Positions 1-7,987 of a DNA stretch of 22,033 bases are shown piece by piece. Under the pieces are notes generated by a model, which had not been told where the DNA came from, ran no database searches, and saw nothing but the letters and a program-made list of their open reading frames with translations. Every line of letters begins with the position of its first letter. The first letter of the stretch is position 1. The stretch is taken from contig CANBRH010000016.1 of assembly GCA_947371865.1 (NCBI GenBank), positions 1 to 22,033 on the forward strand. The letters are read 5' to 3'. Made by a program: the position numbers and the translations under genes. Source of the DNA: Actinomycetota bacterium. Lineage in GTDB: Bacteria > Actinomycetota > Actinomycetes > Nanopelagicales > Nanopelagicaceae.

Positions 1-159
1 GCTCCGTCTCTCGTTGTTTCACTATCGTCACATCCGTTCAGTCATTGAACATTTTGCTTAGTGTGCTGCACCGAAGGGTGTGGTTTCAAGCACATTCCCC
101 AAGTTTTTTCAGTATTTATTGCACTTTTTATACATATTTGACCAATCAAATCAAGGCTT
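1..159. other. Left-edge intergenic region, possible start of an outgoing gene
   Basis: This stretch lies downstream of ptsI. I see no convincing terminator for ptsI in it. On the minus strand a reading frame opens with GTG at 29-31 (and again at 20-22) and runs out of the window without a stop, starting M-T-I-V-K-Q-R-E-T-E. It is too short to identify and could be chance. A promoter candidate pointing the same way is listed separately. Confidence 0.2.
127..154 (-). promoter_or_regulatory. Candidate sigma70-type promoter reading left out of the window
   Basis: On the minus strand TTGATT (149-154) is followed after 16 bases by TATAAA (127-132), close to the housekeeping consensus. It sits just after the ptsI stop and would drive a gene beyond the left edge. 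The match is by eye only and the region is AT-rich, so chance is possible. Confidence 0.3.
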
Positions 160-1854
160 TTACAACCCCAATTCCTCAAGGCTTACTAGACGGTTTCGAG
201 CCGAACTTCGGGTCGCTTGAGCCGTACTCGCAGCCAAAACGTCGACCGCGGCCAGTTGGATGTCAGTGAAGTTGAGGGCGGTTACGCCAGCAGCTACATC
301 GCGCAAAGTCGAGACGTTGCAGGACAGGCTGGTGACTCCCAAACCTAGAAGGATGGAACCCAAGGTGGCATCGGAGGCAGCTTCGCCACAGACGCCGACC
401 GGACAGTTGTTCCTTAACCCAGCTTGGGCAACTAAATGGACGGCACGAAGTAGCGCCGGCTGCCAAGGATCGTTAAATCCCGCCAGCGGCGCAGATTCGC
501 GGTCTGCGGCATGGAGATATTGACCCAAGTCGTTAGTTCCGATGGATACGAAATCGCAAATCTTGGTGATTTCATCGGCATGGAAGATCGCGGCTGGTAC
601 TTCAATCATCACGCCGGCGGTCTTAATTCCATAACTCTTGGCCATATCGACGAATCGTTGCGCTTCCTCAGGCAAGGTGATCATGGGAGCCATAACCCAG
701 ACATCGGCTTCGGTTCGACGAGCCGCCGCAGCAATTGCTTTCAATTGGATGCGAAGTAAGTCTTCGTGATCGACAATGGTCCGATAACCGCGAACGCCAA
801 GTGCAGGATTTGGTTCGTCATCAAAATTAATAAATGCCATCGGCTTATCTGCGCCAGCATCGAGTGTTCGAATAACGACCTTCTTGGTTCCGAATGGGGC
901 AAAGAGATCGGTGTAGATCTGTGTCTGCTCTTCCAATGTTGGCGGATCTTTACGATCGAGATACAGAAGTTCGGTGCGTAGAAGTCCAACACCATCAGCT
1001 CCGGCTTCCAGTGCAACCTTCACATCTTCTTGGCGACCAATATTGGCGTAGATAGGAATGATTCGACCATCAAGTGTTTGATACCCGGAAGAAGTCCGGA
1101 CGACTTGTGATTCTCGACGACGGCGAATTTTTTCGATCTTGGCAATGAGGCGAGATTGCAATTCAAGGGGCGGGCTAAAGACAACTTCGCCGGTAGTTGC
1201 ATCGACACCAATCATTTCGCCGTAATGGGATTTGGCGTAGTCAACAATTCCCGGGCAAGCAACGACAGCAGCAATGCCGCGTGACCGAGCGATGATGGCA
1301 GTGTGACTGGTGGGTCCTCCGCCTTCGGTAACAATGGCCAGCACCTTGTCAGATTGCAGATCAGTGGTATCTGCGGGTGAAAGGTCGCGCGCAATAAGCA
1401 CGGTAGGCACCGTAAAATGAGGGATTTCTGGGTATTCCACGCCACCAAGACGGCACAGTAGGCGATCACAAATATTCGCAACATCGCTGACGCGCTCGGC
1501 GAGATAACCACCTGAAGCCAATAGCAACTCTTTGAAAATGTCAGTGGCCTGATTGATGGCGTAACTGGCGGTGTGCCCTTGATCGATGAAGTTAAAGGCT
1601 TCTTCGAGGAGCGCTGGGTCGGTAGCAATTTCTCCGACAGCTAGCAAGATCTCTTGCAACTCACCATGTGAGCGTTCGGCTCGATCGCTGAGATCTTTAC
1701 CCACGAAATCGATCGCGGCGGTGAGGGCTGCTTTTTCCTCGTCAATGGAGAGAGTCGAAGGAGATGGCGAAGAAAGCGGAATCTCCGTTGTTAAGAGAAA
1801 GAATTGCCCGAGTGCCGCACCAGAACTTGCGGCAACACCATTTAAAGCGATCAC
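160..1854 (-). CDS. ptsI: Phosphoenolpyruvate-protein phosphotransferase (PTS enzyme I)
   Basis: Enzyme I of the phosphotransferase system takes phosphate from PEP, releasing pyruvate, and passes it to HPr in the cytoplasm. The 564 residues are close to the usual length of about 570. Visible are the phosphohistidine motif GGGPTSHTAIIAR with His184, the substrate-loop arginine in GLLRTE (about 291-296), the PEP/Mg site SIGTNDLGQY (about 437-446), and the catalytic cysteine in GVCGE (Cys489). The start is GTG at 1854, with a purine-rich AAAGAGAA upstream. Only 15 bases separate it from the E2 stop, so it is almost certainly the last gene of the dehydrogenase operon. Its partner HPr starts at 5030 on the other strand. 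No sugar-specific EII gene is present here. Identity is secure; the operon link is inferred from spacing. Confidence 0.95.
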   Translation of the reverse strand: MIALNGVAASSGAALGQFFLLTTEIPLSSPSPSTLSIDEEKAALTAAIDFVGKDLSDRAERSHGELQEILLAVGEIATDPALLEEAFNFIDQGHTASYAINQATDIFKELLLASGGYLAERVSDVANICDRLLCRLGGVEYPEIPHFTVPTVLIARDLSPADTTDLQSDKVLAIVTEGGGPTSHTAIIARSRGIAAVVACPGIVDYAKSHYGEMIGVDATTGEVVFSPPLELQSRLIAKIEKIRRRRESQVVRTSSGYQTLDGRIIPIYANIGRQEDVKVALEAGADGVGLLRTELLYLDRKDPPTLEEQTQIYTDLFAPFGTKKVVIRTLDAGADKPMAFINFDDEPNPALGVRGYRTIVDHEDLLRIQLKAIAAAARRTEADVWVMAPMITLPEEAQRFVDMAKSYGIKTAGVMIEVPAAIFHADEITKICDFVSIGTNDLGQYLHAADRESAPLAGFNDPWQPALLRAVHLVAQAGLRNNCPVGVCGEAASDATLGSILLGLGVTSLSCNVSTLRDVAAGVTALNFTDIQLAAVDVLAASTAQATRSSARNRLVSLEELGL

Positions 1855-1869
1855 GCAGTTCTCTTTTCG

Positions 1870-2955
1870 TTAGAGGGCGGAGATTAATGAGTCGAGCAAT
1901 TGGGCGCCATCGTAGAAGTCGAGATAACGAAGATCAATGGTCAGCGAAATAATCTTTTCTCCTGAAAAGTTTTCACCAATGGTGAGAGATGTAACTTGAT
2001 TGGGAAATAGAACCGGTACCGAAGAATTCATTTGGTACCTCGTCAGATCGAAGATTGCAGTCGTGGCACCGCTTAACATCGCAAGTGGCACTTTGCCATT
2101 GTGAGCTGACTTTGCCGTCGACGCAAATAAATCAGCAAGCTCGGAGAGAGTCTGCAAATCTGGATCTTTAAATACTGGCAAGGCACTGCCGTATTTGGAT
2201 TCGATGATCACGGCAACGCCAACATGCGAAACCGCGGATCCATCCTTTGGAGAGATATTGAGATCAGGACGAGTGCGCAGAACCCTGGCCCAGTTGGAAA
2301 TAACCGAAGTTAGATCAACTGATCCACTTTTTACATTTCGCGAGAACGAGATCTGCGGAATCGACCGAGTCATCTCTAAGCCCTTAGCAATCAAGGCTTT
2401 GTTTGCTACTTGTCGCTTGATCTGGTCATCAGAGAGGCGATTTCCACCCACATCTTCTACGGTGATGGTGTGATCAGGTCCGGTAGGAGCCACTGTGCGC
2501 AGGTCTATACCGCGGTCCTCAGCAATAGCGCGAGCCTTAGGGACTGCACGAATTTCTTGCGGATTGGTCATAGGTGGCAGCGCAACTGGAGCTGGGGCTG
2601 CAACAACAGGGGCTTCAATAACGGCAGGTTGCACAGCGACAGTTTCGACTACTGGCGCCGGAGCCTCAGGAAGAGGTTCATCGCCGCCGAAATCAAAGGA
2701 CATAACCTCGGTATCGGTCTGCATGATCAAAACTGGCTTGCCTATTTCAATAGCAACGCCGATTTCGCCCACGAGCTGCTCGATCACGCCATCGGCCGGA
2801 GATTCAACTTCCATATCGATTTTGTCGGTCATTACTTCAAAGAGCACTTGACCAGACTTGACGCGATCGCCGGGCTTCACGTGATACAGAATGAGTTCGC
2901 CAGTTTCCATGGTCATACTCATCTTCGGCATGACTACTGGGTATCTAAAACTCAT
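1870..2955 (-). CDS. pdhC: E2 component (lipoyl acyltransferase) of a 2-oxoacid dehydrogenase, with degenerate active site
   Basis: E2 carries the acyl group from E1 on a swinging lipoyl arm. Residues 1-80 form a lipoyl domain with the modified lysine in VMTDKIDME (Lys45). An Ala/Pro/Val-rich linker (about 95-130) is followed by a peripheral subunit-binding domain (about 136-170, starting AVPKARAIAEDRGID) that docks E1 or E3. The C-terminal catalytic domain (about 180-361) looks short and divergent. The usual DHRxxDG motif reads DLRYLDFYDGA, so the active-site His is replaced by Leu, with two extra residues before Asp-Gly. The serine/threonine segment (LSGGTFTISN in relatives) reads LSGATTAIFD. 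At 361 residues it is shorter than most E2 proteins (400 or more). Its ATG overlaps the E1-beta stop by four bases. It may be a lipoyl carrier and scaffold rather than an active acyltransferase. Confidence 0.85.
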   Translation of the reverse strand: MSFRYPVVMPKMSMTMETGELILYHVKPGDRVKSGQVLFEVMTDKIDMEVESPADGVIEQLVGEIGVAIEIGKPVLIMQTDTEVMSFDFGGDEPLPEAPAPVVETVAVQPAVIEAPVVAAPAPVALPPMTNPQEIRAVPKARAIAEDRGIDLRTVAPTGPDHTITVEDVGGNRLSDDQIKRQVANKALIAKGLEMTRSIPQISFSRNVKSGSVDLTSVISNWARVLRTRPDLNISPKDGSAVSHVGVAVIIESKYGSALPVFKDPDLQTLSELADLFASTAKSAHNGKVPLAMLSGATTAIFDLTRYQMNSSVPVLFPNQVTSLTIGENFSGEKIISLTIDLRYLDFYDGAQLLDSLISAL

Positions 2956-3950
2956 CGCCAGTTCTTCACAATCTCCCGAGCGGCAGCCTCGATATCTGCA
3001 ATCTGAGGAACAGCAACCTTTTCCAATTGTGGAGCGTAGGGAATTGGAATATTCATACCAGCAAGGCGCTTGATCGGTGCGATCAAGTTTCCAAATGAAG
3101 CGCTTCCAGAAACTTGTGCAATTACTTCGTTAATGTAGCCAGCATGAGATGGACCCTCTTGAACAACCATCAAGCGACCAGTCTTTTCAACCGATTCGAA
3201 AATTGGTGCGGTATCAAGTGGTGAAATAGTGCGTGGGTCAATAAGTTCAATCGAAATGCCCTCCGCTGCCAATTTCTCAGCCACTTCGAATGACTTATTG
3301 ACCATTATGCCGGTGGCGACGATCGTGAGATCTTTTCCAGTACGCACAACTTTGGAAACGCCTAGTGGAATACGGATGGCACCTTCCGGAACTGGATCGC
3401 GACCAGGAATCTTGTAGAGCAACTTGTGCTCAAGGAAAATAACGGGGTTGGGATCATCAATGGCAGAGAGCAAAAGGCCCTTGGCATCGGCGGGGTTAGA
3501 TGGAACGACCACCTTGAGACCAGGAACGTTGGCAAACCACGGCTCTAAGTTCTGAGAGTGCTGTGCGGCCGCGCCAGTTCCGGAACCTTGAGGCGTGCGA
3601 AGAACCAGTGGAACGTGAAGTGCGCCTCCCAGCATGAAGTGAATCTTGGCTGCTTGGTTTGCAATTTGATCCATGGCCTGTGCCGTGAAGTCAGAGAATT
3701 GAATTTCAACAATGGGACGCATTCCCGAAAGCGCCGCGCCAACAGCCGCTCCAACGATTCCGAGTTCTGAAATGGGAGTATCGAGAACGCGCTCTGATCC
3801 AAAACGGTGATAAAGATCGCCGGTCACACCGAATGCGCCACCGTAGATTCCGATATCTTCACCGAGAATAAAGACTTCTTCGCGTTCTTCCATGGCGATG
3901 CCCATGGCTTCGCGAACAGCTTCTGCCATTGTCAACATACGATCGCTCAT
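2952..3950 (-). CDS. pdhB: E1-beta subunit, pyruvate/acetoin-type dehydrogenase
   Basis: This is the beta half of a heterotetrameric thiamine-diphosphate E1, which decarboxylates a 2-oxoacid (or cleaves acetoin) and reduces and acylates the E2 lipoyl group. The 332 residues match the family length. The cofactor-activating glutamate lies in PISELGIVG (Glu62), and the active-site histidine in AAAQHSQNLEPWF (His131). The stretch HSQNLEPWFANVPGLKVVVPS and the later FLEHKLLY are typical of the PdhB/AcoB group. The ATG overlaps the E1-alpha stop by four bases (ATGA) and the stop overlaps the E2 start in the same way, so translation is coupled. Pyruvate is the more likely substrate because no acetoin-specific genes are nearby, but sequence alone does not separate the two. 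Confidence 0.92.
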   Translation of the reverse strand: MSDRMLTMAEAVREAMGIAMEEREEVFILGEDIGIYGGAFGVTGDLYHRFGSERVLDTPISELGIVGAAVGAALSGMRPIVEIQFSDFTAQAMDQIANQAAKIHFMLGGALHVPLVLRTPQGSGTGAAAQHSQNLEPWFANVPGLKVVVPSNPADAKGLLLSAIDDPNPVIFLEHKLLYKIPGRDPVPEGAIRIPLGVSKVVRTGKDLTIVATGIMVNKSFEVAEKLAAEGISIELIDPRTISPLDTAPIFESVEKTGRLMVVQEGPSHAGYINEVIAQVSGSASFGNLIAPIKRLAGMNIPIPYAPQLEKVAVPQIADIEAAAREIVKNWR

Positions 3951-4948
3951 GCTGATACCGCCTTAAATACTGCTTCGAGAAGCCCATCTGGGGTTGCAGA
4001 TTCGGCCGCTGCCGCCTCTTTTACTGCCTGCATAATTTGTTCGGTGGAAATTTTTTGAATCTCTTCGACTTGCTCTTGAGTGAGGATGCCGCGATCTAAA
4101 ACTTTGTGAATGAAATTAGGAATCGGATCCTTGTCTTTCCACTCTTCGATCTCTTCTTTAGTGCGATAGAGATTCTTATCTGATCGGGAGTGTCCCTTCC
4201 AGCGATAAGTGACGGATTCGATCAAGGTCGGGCCTTCGCCATTTCGGGCACGAGCTACTGCAGCTTCTGCCGCTTCATAAACTGCCACAACATCATTGCC
4301 ATCGACAGTCACGCCGGGAATTCCATAGCCACGGCCGCGATCAGCCAAGTTCTCCAAATTAAATGCTTTTTCGGTCGAGGAGGACATTCCATACTTATTG
4401 TTTTCGCAGAACAGAATGAGTGGAAGCTTCCAGATAGCGGCCATATTTGCCGCTTCATGGAAAGCGCCTTCGTTCATTGCGCCATCTCCGAAGAAGGAAA
4501 CTGCGACGGTTCCGCTCTTGCGCATTTTTGATGCCAGGGCTGCTCCTGCTGCGATGGGGATACCACCGCCAACAACACCATTTGCTCCTAGATTTCCGGT
4601 TTCGGCATCGGCAATATGCATCGATCCGCCTCGGCCGCCGCAATAACCAATCTTCTTACCCAAAAGCTCAGCCATCATGCGAGTCAGATCAGCACCTTTG
4701 GCAATGCAATGTCCGTGACCACGGTGGGTGGAGGTAATTTGATCGTTAATCTGAAGAGCTAAACAGGCTCCAGTAGGACCAGCTTCCTGCCCGATAGATA
4801 AGTGCATCGTCCCATGCATCATTCCGCGACCGAAGAGATCTTCTACCGCCTCTTCAAATTTACGAATGCGATACATGTAGAGCAGAGCATGCTTGGCATG
4901 CTCAGGAGAAGAGAGCGGATGGCCCATCAAGAGCGGATTTGCAGTCAT
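3947..4948 (-). CDS. pdhA: E1-alpha subunit, pyruvate/acetoin-type dehydrogenase
   Basis: This is the thiamine-diphosphate-binding alpha half of E1. Counting from the start chosen here it has 333 residues, the usual AcoA/PdhA size. Visible are the phosphorylation-loop-like segment TSTHRGHGHCIAKG (about 73-85) and the thiamine-diphosphate motif that opens with GDG (154-156) and closes with ENN (182-184). I start at ATG 4948 (M-T-A-N-P-L-L), which has GAAGG about 9 bases upstream. A longer frame to 5074 would overlap ptsH and adds a sequence with no similarity to the family. It is the first gene of the pdhA-pdhB-pdhC-ptsI operon. No E3 (lipoamide dehydrogenase) gene is in the window, so E3 must come from elsewhere. 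Confidence 0.92.
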   Translation of the reverse strand: MTANPLLMGHPLSSPEHAKHALLYMYRIRKFEEAVEDLFGRGMMHGTMHLSIGQEAGPTGACLALQINDQITSTHRGHGHCIAKGADLTRMMAELLGKKIGYCGGRGGSMHIADAETGNLGANGVVGGGIPIAAGAALASKMRKSGTVAVSFFGDGAMNEGAFHEAANMAAIWKLPLILFCENNKYGMSSSTEKAFNLENLADRGRGYGIPGVTVDGNDVVAVYEAAEAAVARARNGEGPTLIESVTYRWKGHSRSDKNLYRTKEEIEEWKDKDPIPNFIHKVLDRGILTQEQVEEIQKISTEQIMQAVKEAAAAESATPDGLLEAVFKAVSA

Positions 4949-4994
4949 ATTTTCTACCTTCACATTTGTGCAAGTGCCTGAATAGATGTTCACA

Positions 4995-5030
4995 TTAAAC
5001 ACTACTTTGGGTAAAGATACGATTGCCCCA
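4995..5030 (+). promoter_or_regulatory. Candidate promoter giving a leaderless ptsH mRNA
   Basis: TACGAT at 5018-5023 is a fair actinobacterial -10 element. Six bases separate it from the ptsH ATG at 5030, which puts the expected transcription start at or next to the A of the start codon. A weak -35 (TTAAAC, 4995-5000) lies 17 bases upstream. No Shine-Dalgarno sequence precedes this ATG (GATTGCCCC). Leaderless transcripts are common in actinobacteria. The 81-base gap must also hold the promoter of the opposing dehydrogenase operon, which I could not place. Confidence 0.4.
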
Positions 5031-5308
5031 TGAAAGAATTTCGAACCACCGCAGCTTCGGCAGTTGGCCTGCATGCCAGACCAGCCGCCCTCTTCGCCTC
5101 CAGCGCTAAATCTTCAGGCTGCAAAGTTACTCTCTCTAAGGTGCTCGCCAACGGTGAGTTAACCCCCCCAGTCGACGGCGCCAGTGTCCTGCGCGTCATG
5201 ACTTTGGGCGTGAAATTTGGCGATGAAATCGTCGTTCGCGTTGAGGGCCCGGAAGAGGATTCGGTTTCAGCCGCTCTCCGCGTGATCGTGGAAAGTGTGG
5301 ATCATTGA
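5030..5308 (+). CDS. ptsH: PTS phosphocarrier protein HPr
   Basis: HPr accepts phosphate from enzyme I on a histidine and passes it to EIIA proteins. The 92 residues show the signature VGLHARPAA with the phosphorylated His15, and the second conserved region GASVLRVMTLGVKFGD (about 50-65). The serine equivalent to the regulatory Ser46 of Firmicutes is present (about Ser52), although HPr kinase is not generally expected in actinobacteria. The gene diverges from the operon containing ptsI. Its stop overlaps the ispF start (TTGA), so it is translated with an isoprenoid gene, an unusual partner. The likely promoter gives a leaderless message. Confidence 0.95.
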   Translation: MKEFRTTAASAVGLHARPAALFASSAKSSGCKVTLSKVLANGELTPPVDGASVLRVMTLGVKFGDEIVVRVEGPEEDSVSAALRVIVESVDH

Positions 5309-5781
5309 TCTCACAGTTTCGAACTGGCGTTGGCATCGATGCGCATCAATATGGTGAGGCTGGTCCATGTCTTCTCGCCGGGCTCGAATGGCTAGGCGCT
5401 CGCCGACTCGTCGGACATTCCGACGGTGACGCAGCCATTCACGCGATCTGCGACGCTCTGCTCTCAGCAACCCAGATGGGTGATGTCGGTACGGTTTTTG
5501 GAATTGATCAACCCGAGTGGGCTGGCGCATCAGGCGTGAAAATGTTGGCGCATGTCCACCAACTGCTTGAAGATAAAAATTTCAGAATCAACAATGTTTC
5601 AGTAGTGATTGTCGGCAATGAACCAAAAATTGGTCCCCGTAGATTGGAGGCGCAAGAATTGTTATCAAAGATTTTGTCTGCGCCAGTTTCGATCTCAGCA
5701 ACAACCACTGATGGAATGGGTTTCACTGGTCGCGGTGAAGGAATCTCGGTCACAGCGACTGCGCTGGTGATAGCCCCATGA
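5305..5781 (+). CDS. ispF: 2-C-methyl-D-erythritol 2,4-cyclodiphosphate synthase
   Basis: IspF cyclises 4-diphosphocytidyl-2-C-methylerythritol 2-phosphate, releasing CMP, in the non-mevalonate isoprenoid pathway. The 158 residues match the family. Zinc ligands are seen in GIDAHQY (Asp12, His14) and in the conserved VGHSDGDAAIHAICDALL (His46). The C-terminal TTTDGMGFTGRGEGI is also typical. The start is TTG at 5305, overlapping the ptsH stop; no other in-frame start exists between that stop and the conserved N-terminus. The stop overlaps the cysS ATG by four bases. In many actinobacteria ispD precedes ispF, but here that place is taken by ptsH. Confidence 0.95.
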   Translation: MISQFRTGVGIDAHQYGEAGPCLLAGLEWLGARRLVGHSDGDAAIHAICDALLSATQMGDVGTVFGIDQPEWAGASGVKMLAHVHQLLEDKNFRINNVSVVIVGNEPKIGPRRLEAQELLSKILSAPVSISATTTDGMGFTGRGEGISVTATALVIAP

Positions 5782-7163
5782 CACTTTCGTTGTACAACAC
5801 GATGACTCGTACCACTTCTGAATTTAAACCGTTGGTTGAAGGCAAAGTTGGCATTTATCTATGTGGGGCAACCGTCCAAGGGGCGCCACACATTGGACAC
5901 ATTCGCAGTGGGGTTAACTTCGACATTTTGCGACGATGGTTGACGCATTTGGGTTACGACGTCACTTTCATTCGAAATGTCACAGATATCGACGACAAGA
6001 TCCTGCACAAAGCTGTTCACGAAAATATTCCTTGGTGGGAAGTTGCCATGAAATATGAAAAGGCTTTTGCCTGGGCATATGAAACACTCAATGTTCAGTC
6101 GCCCACCTATGAACCACGAGCCACTGGGCACATCACGCAAATGGTCGAACTCATGCAGACTTTGATCGATAATGGCTCGGCTTATGCGCCCGGCAATGGC
6201 GATGTCTATCTCGATGTTCGCGCCTTAAAGTCTTACCTAACTCTCTCCAACCAGAAGTTGGATGACCTGCAATCAACGGGCGACTCTGAAGATTCCTTCA
6301 AGAAAGATCCACGCGATTTTGCGCTCTGGAAAGCAGCAAAACCAGGCGATCCTTCGTGGCCAACTCCGTGGGGAGCGGGCCGTCCTGGCTGGCACTTGGA
6401 GTGCTCGGCCATGGCCCACGCATATCTTGGAGCCGAATTTGATATTCACGGTGGTGGCCTTGATTTAATTTTTCCGCATCACGAAAATGAGATTGCTCAA
6501 TCCGAATCTGCTGGCTGGGGTTTTGCAAAGGTGTGGATGCACAATGCTTGGGTTACTACATCCGGTGAGAAGATGAGTAAGTCCCTCGGTAATTCGCTTT
6601 TGGTTTCTGAAATCGTCAAGAAAGTTCGCCCCATTGAGTTGCGTTGGTACCTCGGAAGTGCGCACTACCGTTCAATGGTCGAGTTCTCCTTCGAGGCCTT
6701 GGAAGAGAATTCTATCAACTTCCGCCGCATCGAAGGTTTCTTAATTCGCGCTTCTGAGATTTTGCAGCGCACTCCCGACATTTCGATCTCTGAAAAGTTC
6801 GCAGCCGCTATGAATGATGATCTAGCCGTGCCCACAGCGCTTGCTGATATTTCTGATTTGGTACGCGAAGGCAACTCGGCCATCACGGCAGGGGACAATC
6901 AATCCTTAGGCACGATCGCTGCACAAGTACGTGGCGCACTTTATATATTGGGATGCGATCCCTTCGATTCTGTTTTTGCGTCTGGCGCGGGAAGTAATTC
7001 TTCTGCAATGGATGGATTGGTCTCGCTTGCACTTGCACAGCGGGAAGCAGCACGCGCGCGCAAAGATTTTGCCGCGGCTGACGCGATCCGCGATCAGATT
7101 CTCGAGTTAGGAATAATAATTGAAGACACTCCTGCAGGTCCGCGCTGGACATTGGCCCGTTGA
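5778..7163 (+). CDS. cysS: Cysteinyl-tRNA synthetase
   Basis: This class I aminoacyl-tRNA synthetase charges tRNA-Cys. The 461 residues contain the HIGH motif (PHIGHIRSG, 38-41), the KMSKS motif (265-269), and zinc ligands beginning with Cys29 (IYLCGATV) and including the Cys in WHLECSAMA and residues around FPHHENEIAQSE. The C-terminal helical region ends in FAAADAIRDQILELGIIIEDTPAGPRW, typical of CysS. This separates it from MshC, the shorter mycothiol ligase paralogue of actinobacteria. The ATG overlaps the ispF stop by four bases, and rlmB follows with a one-base overlap. Confidence 0.96.
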   Translation: MTLSLYNTMTRTTSEFKPLVEGKVGIYLCGATVQGAPHIGHIRSGVNFDILRRWLTHLGYDVTFIRNVTDIDDKILHKAVHENIPWWEVAMKYEKAFAWAYETLNVQSPTYEPRATGHITQMVELMQTLIDNGSAYAPGNGDVYLDVRALKSYLTLSNQKLDDLQSTGDSEDSFKKDPRDFALWKAAKPGDPSWPTPWGAGRPGWHLECSAMAHAYLGAEFDIHGGGLDLIFPHHENEIAQSESAGWGFAKVWMHNAWVTTSGEKMSKSLGNSLLVSEIVKKVRPIELRWYLGSAHYRSMVEFSFEALEENSINFRRIEGFLIRASEILQRTPDISISEKFAAAMNDDLAVPTALADISDLVREGNSAITAGDNQSLGTIAAQVRGALYILGCDPFDSVFASGAGSNSSAMDGLVSLALAQREAARARKDFAAADAIRDQILELGIIIEDTPAGPRWTLAR

Positions 7164-7987
7164 TGCGTCCTGGTAAAAAAAGGCGTGAATCTGCCGCCGC
7201 TCCACAACGTCCCACCACTCGTCGTCCGGCCTCCAGACTCGAGACGCGACCCAACTCCGATGCCGTCGCTGGTCGCAATAGTGTGGTCGAAGCGCTTCGC
7301 GCCAAGATCCCCGCCAAGGAACTTTTCATTGCCGAACGTGCCGAAATAGACGAGCGCATGCAAGAAGCGCTTCGGTTAGCCAAGCGTCAAGATCTAGTTA
7401 TCAAAGAGGTCGCTCGCGGTGTTCTCGATGGCTTGACCGGCACGACTATGCACCAAGGCATTGCTTTGGTTATCAAGCCTTTCCAGTACAAGCCTTTTGG
7501 CGAACTGGTGGAAAAAGCTGAAAAACCAGCGTTGATCGTTGGTCTTGACGGCGTAACCGATCCGCACAACCTCGGTGCCATCGTTCGTAGCGCCGCTGCC
7601 TTTGGTGCCGATGGCGTTGTAATCCCCGAGCGTCGCAATGCCGCCATGACTGGTTCAGCGTGGAAATCTTCAGCTGGTGCTGCTGCCCGCCTTCCCATTT
7701 CTCAGGTCACCAATATGGTGCGATCTATTGAAGACGCAAAGAAGGCTGGGTTTTTCGTTGTTGGCCTAGATGCCGAAGGTGACGAGACACTTCCGAAGTT
7801 CTCTTTAGCTAAGGAATCTGTTTATCTCATTGTCGGATCCGAAGGCAAAGGTATTTCCAGGCTCGTGCGTGAAAAGTGTGATTTAGTGCTTTCGATTCCG
7901 ATGGAGTCCACCGTTGAATCCTTGAACGCCAGCGTCGCAACCGCAGTTGTTATGTATTGGATCGCACAGGAGCGCAACAAGAGCTAA
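7163..7987 (+). CDS. rlmB: 23S rRNA 2'-O-methyltransferase, SpoU/TrmH family (RlmB-like)
   Basis: This SPOUT-class enzyme transfers methyl from S-adenosylmethionine to a ribose 2'-OH; family members next to cysS act on guanosine 2251 of 23S rRNA. It has a basic N-terminal tail (residues 1-30, rich in Lys/Arg), a substrate-binding domain starting GRNSVVEALRAK, and three SPOUT motifs: DPHNLGAIVRSA, YLIVGSEGKGIS and VESLNASVATAVVMY, which form the trefoil knot. I start at ATG 7163 (TGATG, one base shared with the cysS stop); a TTG three bases earlier is possible. The length is 274 residues. The exact rRNA target is inferred from gene order. Confidence 0.92.
   Translation: MRPGKKRRESAAAPQRPTTRRPASRLETRPNSDAVAGRNSVVEALRAKIPAKELFIAERAEIDERMQEALRLAKRQDLVIKEVARGVLDGLTGTTMHQGIALVIKPFQYKPFGELVEKAEKPALIVGLDGVTDPHNLGAIVRSAAAFGADGVVIPERRNAAMTGSAWKSSAGAAARLPISQVTNMVRSIEDAKKAGFFVVGLDAEGDETLPKFSLAKESVYLIVGSEGKGISRLVREKCDLVLSIPMESTVESLNASVATAVVMYWIAQERNKS

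Noticed and set aside
1212..1628. 138-residue alternative frame inside ptsI
   Set aside because: It lies wholly within the enzyme I coding sequence in another frame and has no family features.
2410..3006. 198-residue open frame antisense to the E2 gene
   Set aside because: It is a shadow of a well-supported gene; the translation shows no domain and crosses the E2/E1-beta junction.
4949..5074. Upstream extension of the E1-alpha frame to 5074
   Set aside because: It overlaps the ptsH start and promoter, the added residues do not look like the family, and ATG 4948 has a suitable GAAGG upstream.
5778..7163. MshC (mycothiol biosynthesis ligase) instead of CysS
   Set aside because: The length and the C-terminal helical region are those of cysteinyl-tRNA synthetase, and the ispF-cysS-rlmB order supports it.
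7094..7383. Open frames antisense to the cysS/rlmB junction
   Set aside because: They come from Arg/Ala-rich codons of the rlmB N-terminal tail and have no similarity to known proteins.
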